A DNA stretch of 64,000 nucleotides from NCBI GenBank assembly GCA_949825045.1, contig OX463813.1, positions 26,766,001 to 26,830,000 on the forward strand. Reading direction: 5' to 3'. Origin of the DNA: Argyresthia goedartella. Lineage: Eukaryota > Arthropoda > Insecta > Lepidoptera > Argyresthiidae. The notes under the pieces were generated by a model. It was not told the origin of the DNA. It made no database searches and saw only the letters and a program-made list of their open reading frames with translations. Made by a program: the position numbers and the translations under genes. Below are positions 43,443 to 54,676 of the stretch, piece by piece (the first letter of the stretch is position 1; each line of letters begins with the position of its first letter).

Positions 43443-43565
43443 ACTAAGAAACAAATATTCATGCTCATCACACTAATATTTGCCATTACCGGGATTCGAA
43501 CCAAGGACCGTCAGTTTCGTAGGCAGGCTCAACACGCTAGGCTAAACAGGTCGTCAACTTTACAA
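43443..43565 (-). repeat. SINE family C, right half (split by BEL copy 3)
   Basis: Minus-orientation head: ATTCATGCTCATCACAC, B box CCGGGATTCGAACC, GGCTAAACAGGTCGTCAAC (A-box region). Continues the left half at 28623-28770. Confidence 0.78.
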
Positions 43566-44714
43566 ACTTTACACTTGACTAAATTCTCAAAGCATCAAAC
43601 AAAACTAACCATAAATTCTGTTTTCAAATTTTATCTTTTTAATTAGTTTATTTTTGAAGCCGGCGGCATCGACCGACTGACACTAAGGTACTTTCAGAGT
43701 ATATTTTTTAAAAATCCCGAAATCCGAAGTTGAATAAAAAGGTAGGCACTTCTTCAGCGCCATCTATCGAATAAAAAAACACTTGCTCTGAAAGAATCCC
43801 ATTGTTCATTATTTTATATACTTGGTATTTGCTGGTAAACACAGCCTTACCTCTTTAAAACTGGACACGTCCCCGCATCATGGCCGCCGAACGGATTGTT
43901 CAGATGTCATCGCAGTCCTGATTGCTGATTGTACTTTTTGATATCGCATCAATAGGACATGATTGCAGTCCAGCTAATGATTGGCAATGAGCTGGGCCCC
44001 TGTCATGCAAAGTGTTGAATGCCTAATTGACTATTCAAACTTTGGGGCCATTTTCCCACTGTAACTTGAAATGGGAAAATATGTGACGGGAGTCATGAAA
44101 AAAAAAAACAACAACGACAGATTCAATTATTTATGTAAAGACTATCATTCTTAATGTGTTATAAAGAATATATAAAATAAACCATATGGAACTAAAAATA
44201 ATAAAACAAAAATATATGTCTCAACTTAGTTTCGATACCAGTTCTAACCGATTGCGGATCCGACGTCAAACCAAAATGGACGATGATAAATAAAATCACG
44301 TATTACTTTTTATTTTATTTAATGAAACTAGCCTTTTTTTTAACACGCTTTTATGAGGTTCACCTGTGACTAAGGAAGTAACTATGTGAACAAATCTTGC
44401 ATGTCAATTGTTGACCCACTTCCCGGTTTCCGATTGAGCTAATATTGGAATAATTATTGGAAGTTCGGTGACAATGCAATATTATGATACCATTGAGCTG
44501 ATCAGATGATGGATCCGGATGGTGGTCACACGAACTCCTATCGAGTTTAGGCTCTTCAGAATCGCCTCGGTAAGTTGTTGATAGATTAGTAAGAGTATCG
44601 AGCTGATCTGATGATGGAACCTGAAGGTGGATAGTGGAATTCTTCAACGGCTACTAGTAAACCCCCGAGTTTGGACTCGTTTGATTTGTTTTAACATGAC
44701 AAATGGATGCGTAT
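43566..44714. other. gene-free stretch between two LTR elements
   Basis: No supported gene. A degenerate SINE family A body at about 43975-44100 (CTGGGCCCCTGTCATGCAAA). An imperfect direct repeat GAGCTGATCAGATGATGGA / GAGCTGATCTGATGATGGA at 44497 and 44591 underlies the 95-codon minus frame, which I do not recognise. Confidence 0.4.
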
Positions 44715-46426
44715 TGTAATGGTACACACATTGAATACAAGAGTCAGTTCATTTAATACTTCATTTTGCGTGACAGAGGGCTAGCCCTTCGACGCACTGC
44801 AATGGTACATACATTGAATACAAGAGTCAGTTCCTGTAACGCTTGGGTTATTCAGTGATTCGAAGTAAGTTGGCTAGAAAGGGGCCTGAGAACGTGGTTG
44901 GTTCGGGGAAGAGAGGTCGGGTCAGGTTTTTTTGTCGCATTCCTGCGAAATGTGTAGGGATCAGAGCCGATTTGGCTGCGCGCTGAATAAATTATGAATA
45001 ACTAAATAATGGAAGGTTTATGGAACTATACGGAGAAAGCTAATGTGTTGACTGCAAATATACAATTGCGATTGATTATTACGTTGTGGTGAGTCTGACA
45101 TCACAGGTTTGCGTATCTTTCCAGTGATCTTTATCTTAGACGCTAGCGATCGGGCAGGCTTAATTAATTGCAACCGCTTTATAGCCAGCGATCGACAAAT
45201 TTTGTGTATCGGCAATACCAAATGACTTGAGTGATAACCGACGGTTGATTATAGGAAATATGCATACACAAAATTGTAGACAGCAGGCGTGCATGGCGTG
45301 TTTGATTGAAACTAGACCATGTGTAGTTAATGATAAGAAGCTTGCGCTTGGGTAGTGTTTACGGCAGGACGCCATCTCAACATGTGTGGCGGCCTATAAA
45401 TACGAGCGCATGGGTGGGGAAGGCATTCAGTCTTTACGTCAAACCACTGTGGTACACGTGTCTTTCGGTAATCTGAACAGTTCGGTCTGCGGTTTGACGT
45501 GTCTGGAACTGGACGAGTTGTGATTGCGTGTTACAGTGGATTTTCGTGAGCGTCTGAAGCGCCGAGATATACCTCGGTTCCTATGCTCGGTTCCTGCCTT
45601 GGATCGTTTTGATTCAAGTTGCATTTTTTAATTAAATGTCAATTTCGCTGGGAGATCTAACGTGTAGATTGTGTCACGCATTTATTTTGCTGGGCTCAGT
45701 CGAGGCGAGTTGAGGTAAACGAGATACTTAAATCGGTATTTTCTGAAGTACGTAACTCGTTGTGGAGAGGGTTAGATCTCCAAAAGCACTAAAGAAAACG
45801 TTTTGATAACATCCAGCTCGAATTGCGCAGAGTCGAAGGTTTCACAACGTTTCGGACCTATTGAGGAAACCGCTAGTTCAGACCCATTTCGGAAAATCAA
45901 ATCGCAATTGTGTAAACCCGGTCTATTTGGGTCGTTATTGCCGTGAACTAATTATATAATTGGAGCCACTAAAGCCGCTACCAGCGAGCACATGAAATAT
46001 CATTGAGTACTCACGTCGTAACACTACGACGAATAACCATACGATATCCCAAACAAATATTATAAATTGTGGTCGACCACGTGAAAGAAGCTCCAAGCGC
46101 TCATATATACAAAAAATAAATGGTACCATTACACAAAATATAACAAAGATTGATCCGGCGCAAAACACCGCTAACTGATGCGAAATACCGGCTTGCGGGC
46201 ATCCGTGCTTTCTCTGTTTAACTTGAAACTCTTACTTCCTGAACCAATCTACCGTTCGACTTTTGTACGCCTAACGAACTTCTCAACAAACGAGAAATTC
46301 AGACTTATCATTCTTGACTTGACATTTTTCACAGCTGAATCGGGACATCTAAGTTGGGGGTAGATAGAATAGACGATCATAGCTTCTGATAGTGGTGGCT
46401 CGACCTTAGCTATTTATGCCGTTACA
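44715..46426 (+). repeat. gypsy-2 5' LTR
   Basis: 1712 bp. The first about 200 bp contain an internal duplication (TACACACATTGAATACAAG at 44722 and TACATACATTGAATACAAG at about 44807). The phrase TTTGCGTGACAGAGGGCTAG near 44765 matches SINE family A body in reverse. The 77-codon minus frame at 45935-46168 recurs in the other LTR and is not considered coding. Confidence 0.88.
45395..45434 (+). promoter_or_regulatory. gypsy-2 LTR core promoter (TATA + initiator)
   Basis: TATAAATA at 45395-45402 is followed 34 bases later by the arthropod initiator TCAGTC at 45427-45432. The TATA is conserved in the 3' LTR (52537-52544), where Jockey is inserted at the initiator. Confidence 0.6.
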
Positions 46427-46450
46427 GATTCTTGGTGCCGAGACCGAAGG
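46427..46450 (+). promoter_or_regulatory. gypsy-2 primer binding site
   Basis: TGGTGCCGAGACCGAAGGA (46433-46451) starts six bases after the LTR end. The tRNA is not identified. Confidence 0.55.
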
Positions 46451-46642
46451 ATATTTTAGACTACACTACCTAGATATTCTAAAAGAATCAAGGTCTAACG
46501 CGTTACTTTTTAAAAATAACACAACGTAGAAACGATTTTAAACAGTTCAGTTTTGTAAGTAACATAAATAAGCAACAACAAAAAAAAGGGGCATTGTTTT
46601 CACAATTCATCGAACAAGACGAAGGTTTAGTATTGAGAAATA

Positions 46643-47928
46643 ATGGGCCGGCCTAAAAAAAAACGTTAGTAGGGTTGTTCAAGACGATTCACTTTCGCAG
46701 ACAAGTGGTTTTAATGATGGAATGGCGTCAGGACAGGTGACTCAATTGTTATCTGAAATAGTGAGCAGATTAGACAGTTTGGAACGGAGTTCAAGTGCAA
46801 ATGCTAGTAGGACTTCGGATAGACAGACGGACCGACAGGAACTAGAGACGTTTGAACAATCGGTAGAAAAACGTCAAACATGCATAGTGAAAATGACACA
46901 GAAGTTGCCCACATTCGATGTGCGAGTTCGGAAAATCAGATGATTTTCTTAAGAGATCTAAAGGCTTATATCAAAGTCTCGGGAGATAGTGCGAGGGCTT
47001 TGATATGGGCAACGGGTAGTTTGGTAGGAATTTCAAAAGTTCGAACGAGCATATACAGAGACTCATGGCGAACTTATTCGGATTTTGAAAAAGATTTCAG
47101 AGAGGTGTTCTGGGGAGATAATGAACAGGAATTGCAAAAGTTCTTATGAGCATATACAGAGACTCATGGCGAACTTATTCGGATTTTGAAAAAGATTTCA
47201 GAGAGGTGTTCTGGGGAGATAATGAACAGGAATTAATTAAACAAAGATTTCTAACCGCGAAGTTCGATTCTAAGAAAGGTCAAAGTATGGAAGAATTCTT
47301 TGCCTCTCAATTGAATAGCATATATGAGCTAACGATACCGTTTACTGATACGGAGAAGATCAACACGATTTTCAGACAGTTGCCGCGCGATATTCAGGTA
47401 GCGTTTTTTGCTAGAAAGGATCCAATGACGATACGAGACGCGGTCGAGTTTCTTCGACAATTAGAACGAAATATTGATGGAGGATTAAATGCGTTGCATA
47501 GATCGGAGACAATAAATACGAACAATGTAAATCGGAATAGCTACATGCGAGGACAATATCGTGCTTTGCGAGTAAATACGATGCGATATAACGCGGTGAG
47601 TCGTAGGAATAATTATAACGCGGGAACAAAGGCACGAAACGAATATGGGACGCGCGCTCGCGGTTATTTTCGCGGTAGAGGTAGACAGCCTCAGACTAGT
47701 TTCAAGGCAATAGAGTTCCAAAGGGGCAATGATAGTTCAGGTAATACAGAGGCAGGGCAAAGTTCAAGTGACATGAATAATGCGATAAATCAGAATTCAA
47801 AAAACTATTGGACTCGCGCGGGCCCTTCGCGCTCAGATATTTATTACGCTTTGGATGGACAGCCGATCAAATTGAAAGAGAGCATAGACTGTATGAATTG
47901 TGTAATTTGGATTCGAACGTGGGTGTGA
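46643..47928 (+). pseudogene. gypsy-2 gag, broken by an A-run indel and a 101-bp duplication
   Basis: Probable start ATG 46643 (MGRPKKK). An extra base after the A run (near 46661) shifts the frame into MASGQVTQLLSEIVSRLDSL. Further on: RDLKAYIKVSGDSARALIW, SWRTYSDFEKDFREVFWG, MEEFFASQLNSIYELTIPF, VEFLRQLERNIDG. 47047-47147 is duplicated at 47148-47248, which disrupts the frame since 101 is not a multiple of 3. An RG-rich C-terminus (GTRARGYFRGRGR) stands where a zinc knuckle might be expected. Confidence 0.78.
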
Positions 47929-48113
47929 ATGAATTTATTAAATTACTCGCGCATAAAGCGCATGGATATGCCGTGTGTTTAGAGGAAAAAACGAGATTGG
48001 ATTGTAGAGATCGAAATGACAGGCGTTTACATACGATACGATATTTACGATATTCAGAGACGACGATTCGACTGAGTGTGGACGCGATCTATGTAGTACA
48101 TTGACATAACCTG

Positions 48114-48430
48114 AGATTGAGGTGTGTATTGGAAATATTGTTGTAAGGAGTTTGATTGATTCGGGGAGCGAAGTCAGTGTAATAAGTCGGGGAGTGTATG
48201 ATGAAGTATGCAGGCAATTGGGAAAACCAACGGAAATACCGATCCCAAGTTTGAGAATCACAGGTGCGTTTGGGGTCAGTAAAGAGAAGGTGGATAAGTT
48301 AGTCACGTTACCATTAACAATAGGTGAATGCGTTCTCGATACTCCAATGCTAGCAATTAACAAGGGTGCCTAAAGATTTAATTTTAGGGTTTGATTTTAT
48401 ACAACAGACGCGAGCCAGTTTAATGTGTGA
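48114..48430 (+). pseudogene. gypsy-2 aspartic protease
   Basis: CIGNIVVRSLIDSGSEVSVI contains the DSG active-site triad, and after a frame change near 48366, DLILGFDFIQQTRASL is the typical second strand of retropepsins. Cleaves the polyprotein (family knowledge). Confidence 0.78.
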
Positions 48431-49540
48431 GGGAAATAAGAGGCTAATTATACGAAGCGCCGGGCGGATGTGTAAAATACCATTAGGTACGGAGCCCGAT
48501 CAGGAAGCTTGTTGTTGTACAATGGAAGTACAGGACCAAGATACCAGTAGAAATATGATAGAGGAATATGTGAATAATTCATCAATACCTGTTGAACACA
48601 AAACAAAGTTATTGCCGGTGTTAAATAAACATGCAGAGTTGTTTATCGATAGGGTGGGTCGGACAAATAAATATATACATGAGATAAAAATGAGAGATGA
48701 ACGCCTTTCGTAAAACGAAGCTATCCCATACCGTTCGCTTATCGCGATAAAGTAACAAAACGATTGGAAAAGATGGAACAGATAGGTATTATTAGCAGGC
48801 AATCTACGGATTTCAGCAGTCCATTGACTTGTGCACTAAAGAAGTCAGGGTAGGTTCGGATATTACTCGATGCGCGACAATTAAACACGGGAATGGTTGG
48901 GGAAGTTAAAACTACACCTTTAATGAGTGAGATATTGCAGTCGGGTCACCGGATAAATTACATAGCGGTCATCGATATCAAAGATGCGTACTTCTCTATA
49001 CCATTATCAGACGAATCTAAACGATATACGGGATTTGTATATCAAGGCAGAAGTTACGTTTACAACGTTTTACCTCAGGGGTTGAAAACCAGTGTGGGTT
49101 CATTTTCGAGGGCGATGGACTTAATCCTAGGGCCAGAGGTTAGGTCATATTGTTTAAATTTTGTTGACGATTTGGCGATTTTAACTGAGGGTGACATCGA
49201 TCAGCATCTGTCTCAAGTGGACACGGTTCTGAGTAAATTGAAAGACGCGGGCTTCACATGCAAACTAAAAAAATGCGAGTTCACACAAAAAAGGGTCAAG
49301 TTATTGGGGCATATTTTGTCTACACAAGGTTTACAGATGGACCCGGACAAAGTAGAAACACTCAAATTATATCCATCACCCAGAACTGTCAAGCAATTGA
49401 GGGCGTTTTTGGGGTTCATAAATTACTTTCGGAGATTCATAAAAAAAATTGGAACGCTAACGCAACCATTATCCAATTTATTACGGTCTGGAGTCAAGTT
49501 CGTTTGGAGTGCGCCACGTGCAGAGTGCTTTTGACGAGAT
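48431..49540 (+). pseudogene. gypsy-2 reverse transcriptase
   Basis: In order: NSSIPVEHKTKLLPVLNKHA, then across two small shifts (48714, 48852) PIPFAYRDKVTKRLEKMEQ, ILLDARQLNTG, then an open frame: AVIDIKDAYFSIPLSDESKR (motif A), YNVLPQGLKTSVGSFSRAMD, YCLNFVDDLAILTEG (catalytic FVDD), KLKKCEFTQKRVKLLGHILS, KQLRAFLGFINYFRRFIKK. Confidence 0.85.
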
Positions 49541-50436
49541 AAAAACAACAATTCTCAGAAAGTATAATATTGAGTCAGCCATTGGCGGGAAAGACGTATT
49601 ATGTTGAATGCGACGCCAGTGCTATAGGAATTGGGGGTTACGTTTATCAGTTAGATGATTTGGGCCAGGAACGAATTATAGGTTTTTGTTCGCAAGCATT
49701 CCGAGGAGCTCAAACGAGATGGTCTGTAAGCGAACAGAAAATGTATGGGGTCATATATACTTTAAAGCGATTTGAGATATATTTGCGAGGAGAAAAGGTT
49801 GTTATTAGAACAGATCATAAGAGTTTGACGTTCATTCAGTCGTGGACTTTATTGGGGGCACGCGTAACTAGGTGGATTATGTTTTTGGAGCAATTAGATT
49901 ACAACATAGAGTATGTGCGTGGGATTGACAATCAAATTGCCGACACGCTAAGCAGGCACATAGCGGGTCTTGGATGTATAAATGACAGTATAAATGTTCA
50001 GCCGGGAATTTTCTGGTTTCAGGCATCGAATACCGCAAGTGTTATTTCGATTTTACGGGACATTGCGAGATTACAAAGCGAAGATGAGCGGTTAAATCGA
50101 ATTAGCGGTTGTATCAGACGTGGAGTGGTAGATGCGGAGACGAGAGGGTTTGATAATTACAAGCTAGTAGGTGATACGTTATATTTTCACGTGCCGAAGC
50201 AGAACGTACGGTTGTTAGTGATTCCGGAATCATTACAGGAGGAACTAATATTACACATACATGAAGAAATAGGTCACTACGGCAGATATAAAATATTAGC
50301 ACTGATGAAGGACAGATATTACTTTCTTCATATGAGTAGGGTGATTAACACGGTGATAAGAAGTTGTGACATATGTCAAAAGGTCAAACCAAGTACTAAC
50401 AATACCGTTGGTCCTTGTACACCGGTGTTGGCGTAA
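49541..50436 (+). pseudogene. gypsy-2 RNase H and integrase zinc site
   Basis: YYVECDASAIGIGGYVYQ (catalytic D), GFCSQAFRGAQTRWSVSEQK, RTDHKSLTFIQSWT (D), GIDNQIADTLSRH (D). Then the integrase N-terminus: HIHEEIGHYGRYKILALMK and CDICQKVKP form an HHCC site. The stop at 50434-50436 (TAA after PVLA) separates it from the core. Confidence 0.85.
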
Positions 50437-50439
50437 AAG

Positions 50440-51222
50440 TTGGGTAAGAAAGTTTTCTCGGACCTTTATGGGCCATTGCCCGTAGGTGAATTCGGATATC
50501 AATATATATACGTGATTCAAGACGTGTACAGTAAGGTAATAAAATTGTATCCAATGCGGAAAGCGACAGGTAGGAGCGTGCTCGCTTGTACAAAGAGATT
50601 TCATAGGGAAATACCTATCGAATCTATAATCACAGACTCAGGGCCGCAGTTCATATCGAAAGTTTGGGAATTTGGACTCAAACAGCTAGGGATTCTGGTC
50701 ACTCATACGTCGGTGTATTGTCCAAATTCTAATAGCGTAGAAAGAGTGAATCGCGAGCTAGGTCTACTAATTAGAACCTATTACGGTGGAAGTAATCGAA
50801 GTTGGGTCGACGCGTTACCGGACATTGAAAATTGCTACAATAATATCGAACACAGGAGCACCGGATTCGCTCCTAATGAGCTGGCGTTTGGTGGGCGGGA
50901 ACCGTTAACCATTGAAAAAGAATTAGGCGATGAATGGTTATTAGGTCATAGTGTGCGAGATACGGAACAGGTACGGAAGGTAGCGATAGAGAACTCTAAA
51001 ATTTCTAGTGAACGACGTAAGCGACAGGCAGACAAACGGCGTAAGTTAGAAGTCTATCGTATAGGTGATTATGTGAAAATTAAGACTTTTGTGCGTTCAA
51101 ATAAAGAACATAAAATCATGCGGAAATTTTCATTGTTGTATAAAGGGCCTTATGTTATTTCGGCAGTGGTATATCCGAACTGTTATACTTTAGTAGATCC
51201 GGTTTCAAATGATATTGGGTAA
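50440..51222 (+). pseudogene. gypsy-2 integrase catalytic core and C-terminus
   Basis: In frame past the single stop at 50434-50436: FSDLYGPLPVGEFGYQYIYV (D), ESIITDSGPQFISKVWEFGL (D), SVYCPNSNSVERVNRELGLL (E). C-terminal: YRIGDYVKIKTFVRSNKEH, FSLLYKGPYVISAVVYPNCY. All three catalytic residues are present. Ends with TAA at 51220-51222. Confidence 0.87.
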
Positions 51223-51393
51223 CTACAATACTATAAATCTAGCCAGGTATTATGTGAGGACGAATAAGGGCGTAGACAAATAAGATAGTGTATAAAAGTT
51301 ATATAAGTAAGCTTTAGGCTGTAAATTTGAGTAACTACCTTGTAGATATAAGGATCTTGCATGGTTTAGAAAGGAAAAAAAAAATGTACATAT
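51223..51393. other. gypsy-2 3' untranslated region
   Basis: No gene. AT-rich, leading to the inverted-repeat element at 51394. Confidence 0.5.
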
Positions 51394-51573
51394 AAATAAT
51401 ACGATCCGCAAGTTTATAAATTTCTTAATTTTTTTTCCGCAAGTTTATAAACATACTAACCTAACCTAAACTTACCTAACATAACCTTACCTAACCTAAC
51501 CTAGCCTAATATAATCTAGAAGGAAGTTTATAAATTTCCTAAGAAATTTATAAACTTGCGGATCGTATTATTT
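51394..51573. mobile_element. MITE-like element: 34-bp terminal inverted repeats around CCTAA repeats
   Basis: 51394-51427 and 51540-51573 are exact reverse complements. Between them lies a degenerate run of CCTAA/CCTAAC units (51455-51510), the insect telomere motif. A sub-arm AAGTTTATAAA also recurs inside. No convincing target duplication. Confidence 0.75.
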
Positions 51574-51845
51574 TCCGGTGACATATATATATATATATAT
51601 AGTAATACGAATTAGGAGAAGGTGCGTGTGTGCGAGGTTGTATAGTTAAATAGATAAATAAGATAAGACAGGAGAGAGCTCAATCGAGTTGTGTAAATAA
51701 TATATGCATAATTGACAGATTCATCGGTCTGTTTACATGATTTGAGATGTTCGTGCATATAGAGTAGATATGGACAAAGCATGGGTTAGCATTGTGGTAA
51801 TGAGATCCTTGCGCCATGTTTAACTGAGATAAACAGTGTCTCAAG

Positions 51846-51859
51846 GTCTGGGAGGGGGC
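51846..51859 (+). promoter_or_regulatory. gypsy-2 polypurine tract
   Basis: AAGGTCTGGGAGGGGGC directly precedes the 3' LTR start at 51860. Plus-strand DNA primer site in LTR elements. Confidence 0.75.
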
Positions 51860-52572
51860 TGTAATGGTACACACATTGAATACAAGAGTCAGTTCATTTA
51901 ATACTTCATTTTGCGTGACAGAGGGCTAGCCTATCGCCGCACTGTAATGGTACACACATTGAATACAAGAGTCAGTTCCTTTAACGCTTGGGTTATTGAG
52001 TGATTCGAAGTAAGTTGGCTAGAAAGGGGCCTGAGAACGTGGTTGGTTCGGGGAAGAGAGGTCGGGTCAGGTTTTTTTGTCGCATTCCTGCGAAATGTGT
52101 AGGGATCAGAGCCGATTTGGCTGCGCGCTGAATAAATTATGAATAACTAAATAATGGAAGGTTTATGGAAACGGAGAAAGCTAATGAGTTGACTGCTAAT
52201 ATACAATTGCGATTGATTATTACGTTGTGGTGAGTCTGACATCACGGGTTTGCATATCTTTCCAGTGATCTTTGTCTTAGACGCTAGCGGTCGGGCAGGC
52301 TTAATTAATTGCAACCGCTTTATAGCCAGCGATCGACAATTTTTTTGTATCGGCAATACCAAATGACTTGAGTGATAACCGACGGTTGATCATAGAAAAT
52401 ATGCATACACAAAATTGTAGAACGGCGGGCCTGCATGGCATGTTTGATTGAAACTAGACCCTGTGTAGTTAATGATAAGAAGCTTGCGCTTGGGCAGTGT
52501 TTGCGGCAGGACGCCATCTCAACATGTGTGGCGGCCTATAAATACGAGCGTGTGGGTGGGGAAGGCATGCAG
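51860..52572 (+). repeat. gypsy-2 3' LTR, first segment
   Basis: Corresponds to 44715-45430 of the 5' LTR, ending at the Jockey target site GGAAGGCATGCAG (52560-52572). It continues at 57502. Confidence 0.88.
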
Positions 52573-52819
52573 GGAGTTGAGCCGCGATCATCCGCGCATA
52601 CGGACCTACTGCAACGCTCCACTCAGCTGCTTGCGCGCCGTTTCATTGCGAAACGCCCGCGTCAACACGCGCCCGTGCGCGTCGCGTTCGCGCTACAACC
52701 GCGTCGCGAACTGCACGGAGGGGAAAACCTTCGGGGGCGGACGGACGTCGGCTTCGGCCTAAGGTCGTGCCAGATCGGAACCCCTTCCCGTGCCAGCTCA
52801 TCCATAGCCAACCAGCGCT

Positions 52820-54676
52820 ATGGATGAGTTCCACAGCCCTTCTCAGGGCTACGCTGCGCCGTACGGGAGCCCTCCACTGGGCGAAACCCCGAGGCGCACC
52901 ATCCCCCGCCACCGCTTCAGATCGGCCTCCCTCGAGCGGCCCCTGGTTTTGTCGACCTCGACAGAATACGGGTCGCCGATCGTCCCGCGACCAGTCTCGC
53001 CGAGAGCAGAGCTCACGCTGGACGAATTATATTTAATTCGTGCCCGTGACGCCAAACTGTTTTCGGCGGGACTTCTGCGGGCCATGGAGGCCTACCTCGT
53101 CGAGCGCCGCGCAGCCATGGAAGGCTGCCAGCTAGCAAGCATCGGCGACGAACTATTGGACGCCAGGCTGCTGGAGCAGGCCCGCTCGCAGCCCCTCATT
53201 CTGCCGCCGACCCGTGGGGGCAAACGACGACCCTCGGACGACTTGCAGCAGGAAGCCGCGAAGCGAGCGCTGCTGGAGCCCTCGCCGTCACCGACTCCCC
53301 CGCAACCCCGAGGCCTCGACATGCCGCGGCTATCGCCGGAGCCGCTGGCCACCTCGTACGCAGCGGCCGCGTCCGCATACGCGCCCATGCCCACCGCGCT
53401 GGCGACCGTCGCGAATCAGCCCGCCGCGAACGCGAGGCCCCCCCGCCCCATCCCGCACACACACGGAGTGCAGGCCGCGCCCGCGCCCCCCGTCGCGAAA
53501 CTCGTCGCGCCCGCTAGCGCGCCCCCCACCGCGCCGCCCGCCGTCGCCCGCCGCCCGCCACCCGCCGCACCCCCCGCTGTGCCCGCTAGTGCGCCCCCTG
53601 CCGCGTCGCCTACCGCAGGCGCCCCGCCGCCACCCGGTGCCCCCGCTACAGGCGTGGCCGTCACGAAACCGCCCTCCGAGCCGCGCTACCCGCCTATAGT
53701 GGTGGAGACCCTCCCGAACTGGGTCCACCACTTCCGCGAAATCCAGCAGCGGCTGAAGAGGGCCCCGAACGCGCGCCCCTACCAAAAGGGTGTGCGATTT
53801 TCGCCTGCAGATGACGAGGAATACCGGTGCGTCCAGTCGTACCTCTCGACGTTGGAGAAGACCACAGGGGTGCACTGGTACTCCTACTCGCTTCCCGCCG
53901 AAAGGAGCCTGAAGATTGCCATCCGGGGGCTGCCGGCAAACACTGAGCCCGCGGAGATCACTTCCGCGCTGGCAGAGCGCGGCTACGAGGCCAGCTTTGT
54001 CAAACAGATTCGGGCACGGAAGGGCAGACCGGGCTGCATTTTCCACGCGCAGCTGAAGAAGACGCCGGGTATAACAGCCAGTCTGTAAGATACAGACGAG
54101 CTACTTTTTATGCCCGGCGTGAAGATCGAGGCGTGGCGCGGGAAGAAAGGACCAGCTCAATGCCACCGATGCCAGAAGTTTAGGCATAGCAGCCACAACT
54201 GCCACCGCCCCCAGGCCTGCGTGCGTTGCGGAGGACCGCACCCCGCCGCGGACTGCGACCGGCCTAGAGAGATGCCGCCGACGTGTGCCAACTGCGGAGG
54301 CCCGCACACGGCAAACAACACGTCGTGCCCTGTATTCCGGCAAGAGAGCCGAAACAAGAAGGCCGGTCCAGCGGCCCGCACCGGTGGCCCCAAGACGCAG
54401 CCGCCCCCCCCCAAACCCCCAACTGTGCAGGAGTCGGCGCCCTCATCACTCATGGCGGAGGCCAACCCGGCCACCGCGCCAGGCGCGCCCCTACCCAAGC
54501 GCAAACGGAAGCGGGGGGGAAAGAAGAACGAAGTGCCGAGAGCGGCTGAGGAGAAAGGAGCCGCAGCACCACCACCTCCACCAGAGAAAGAACCGCCGAG
54601 GGATCTTGTCGCAGCACTCATCAAAGCACTCCAAGATCCTGCAGTCCTAAGGAGTATCGCCGAACATCTGCCCTGA
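52820..54676 (+). pseudogene. Jockey gag (ORF1) with one premature stop
   Basis: Starts MDEFHSPSQGYAAPYG. A long proline/alanine-rich middle (residues about 140-290), then a PRE_C2HC-like domain (YPPIVVETLPNWVHHFREIQ; SLKIAIRGLPANTEPAEIT; GCIFHAQLKKTP) and three CCHC knuckles (CHRCQKFRHSSHNCHRPQAC, CVRCGGPHPAADC, CANCGGPHTANNTSC). TAA at 54086-54088 sits between the PRE_C2HC part and the knuckles. Frame phase is unchanged on both sides, so this is a point nonsense change. It ends TGA overlapping the ORF2 ATG. Binds element RNA (family knowledge). Confidence 0.88.

Noticed and set aside
44360..44647. 95-codon minus frame with two similar halves
   Set aside because: Stems from a short imperfect direct DNA repeat (44497, 44591); no family resemblance and no expression signal seen.
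45935..46168. 77-codon membrane-like minus frame, repeated at 59962-60195
   Set aside because: It is inside the gypsy-2 LTR and exists twice only because the LTR does; no start context or family match.
53196..54624. Long open frames (up to 238 codons) antisense to Jockey gag
   Set aside because: High GC and proline/alanine codons on the sense strand create stop-poor antisense frames; no motifs.
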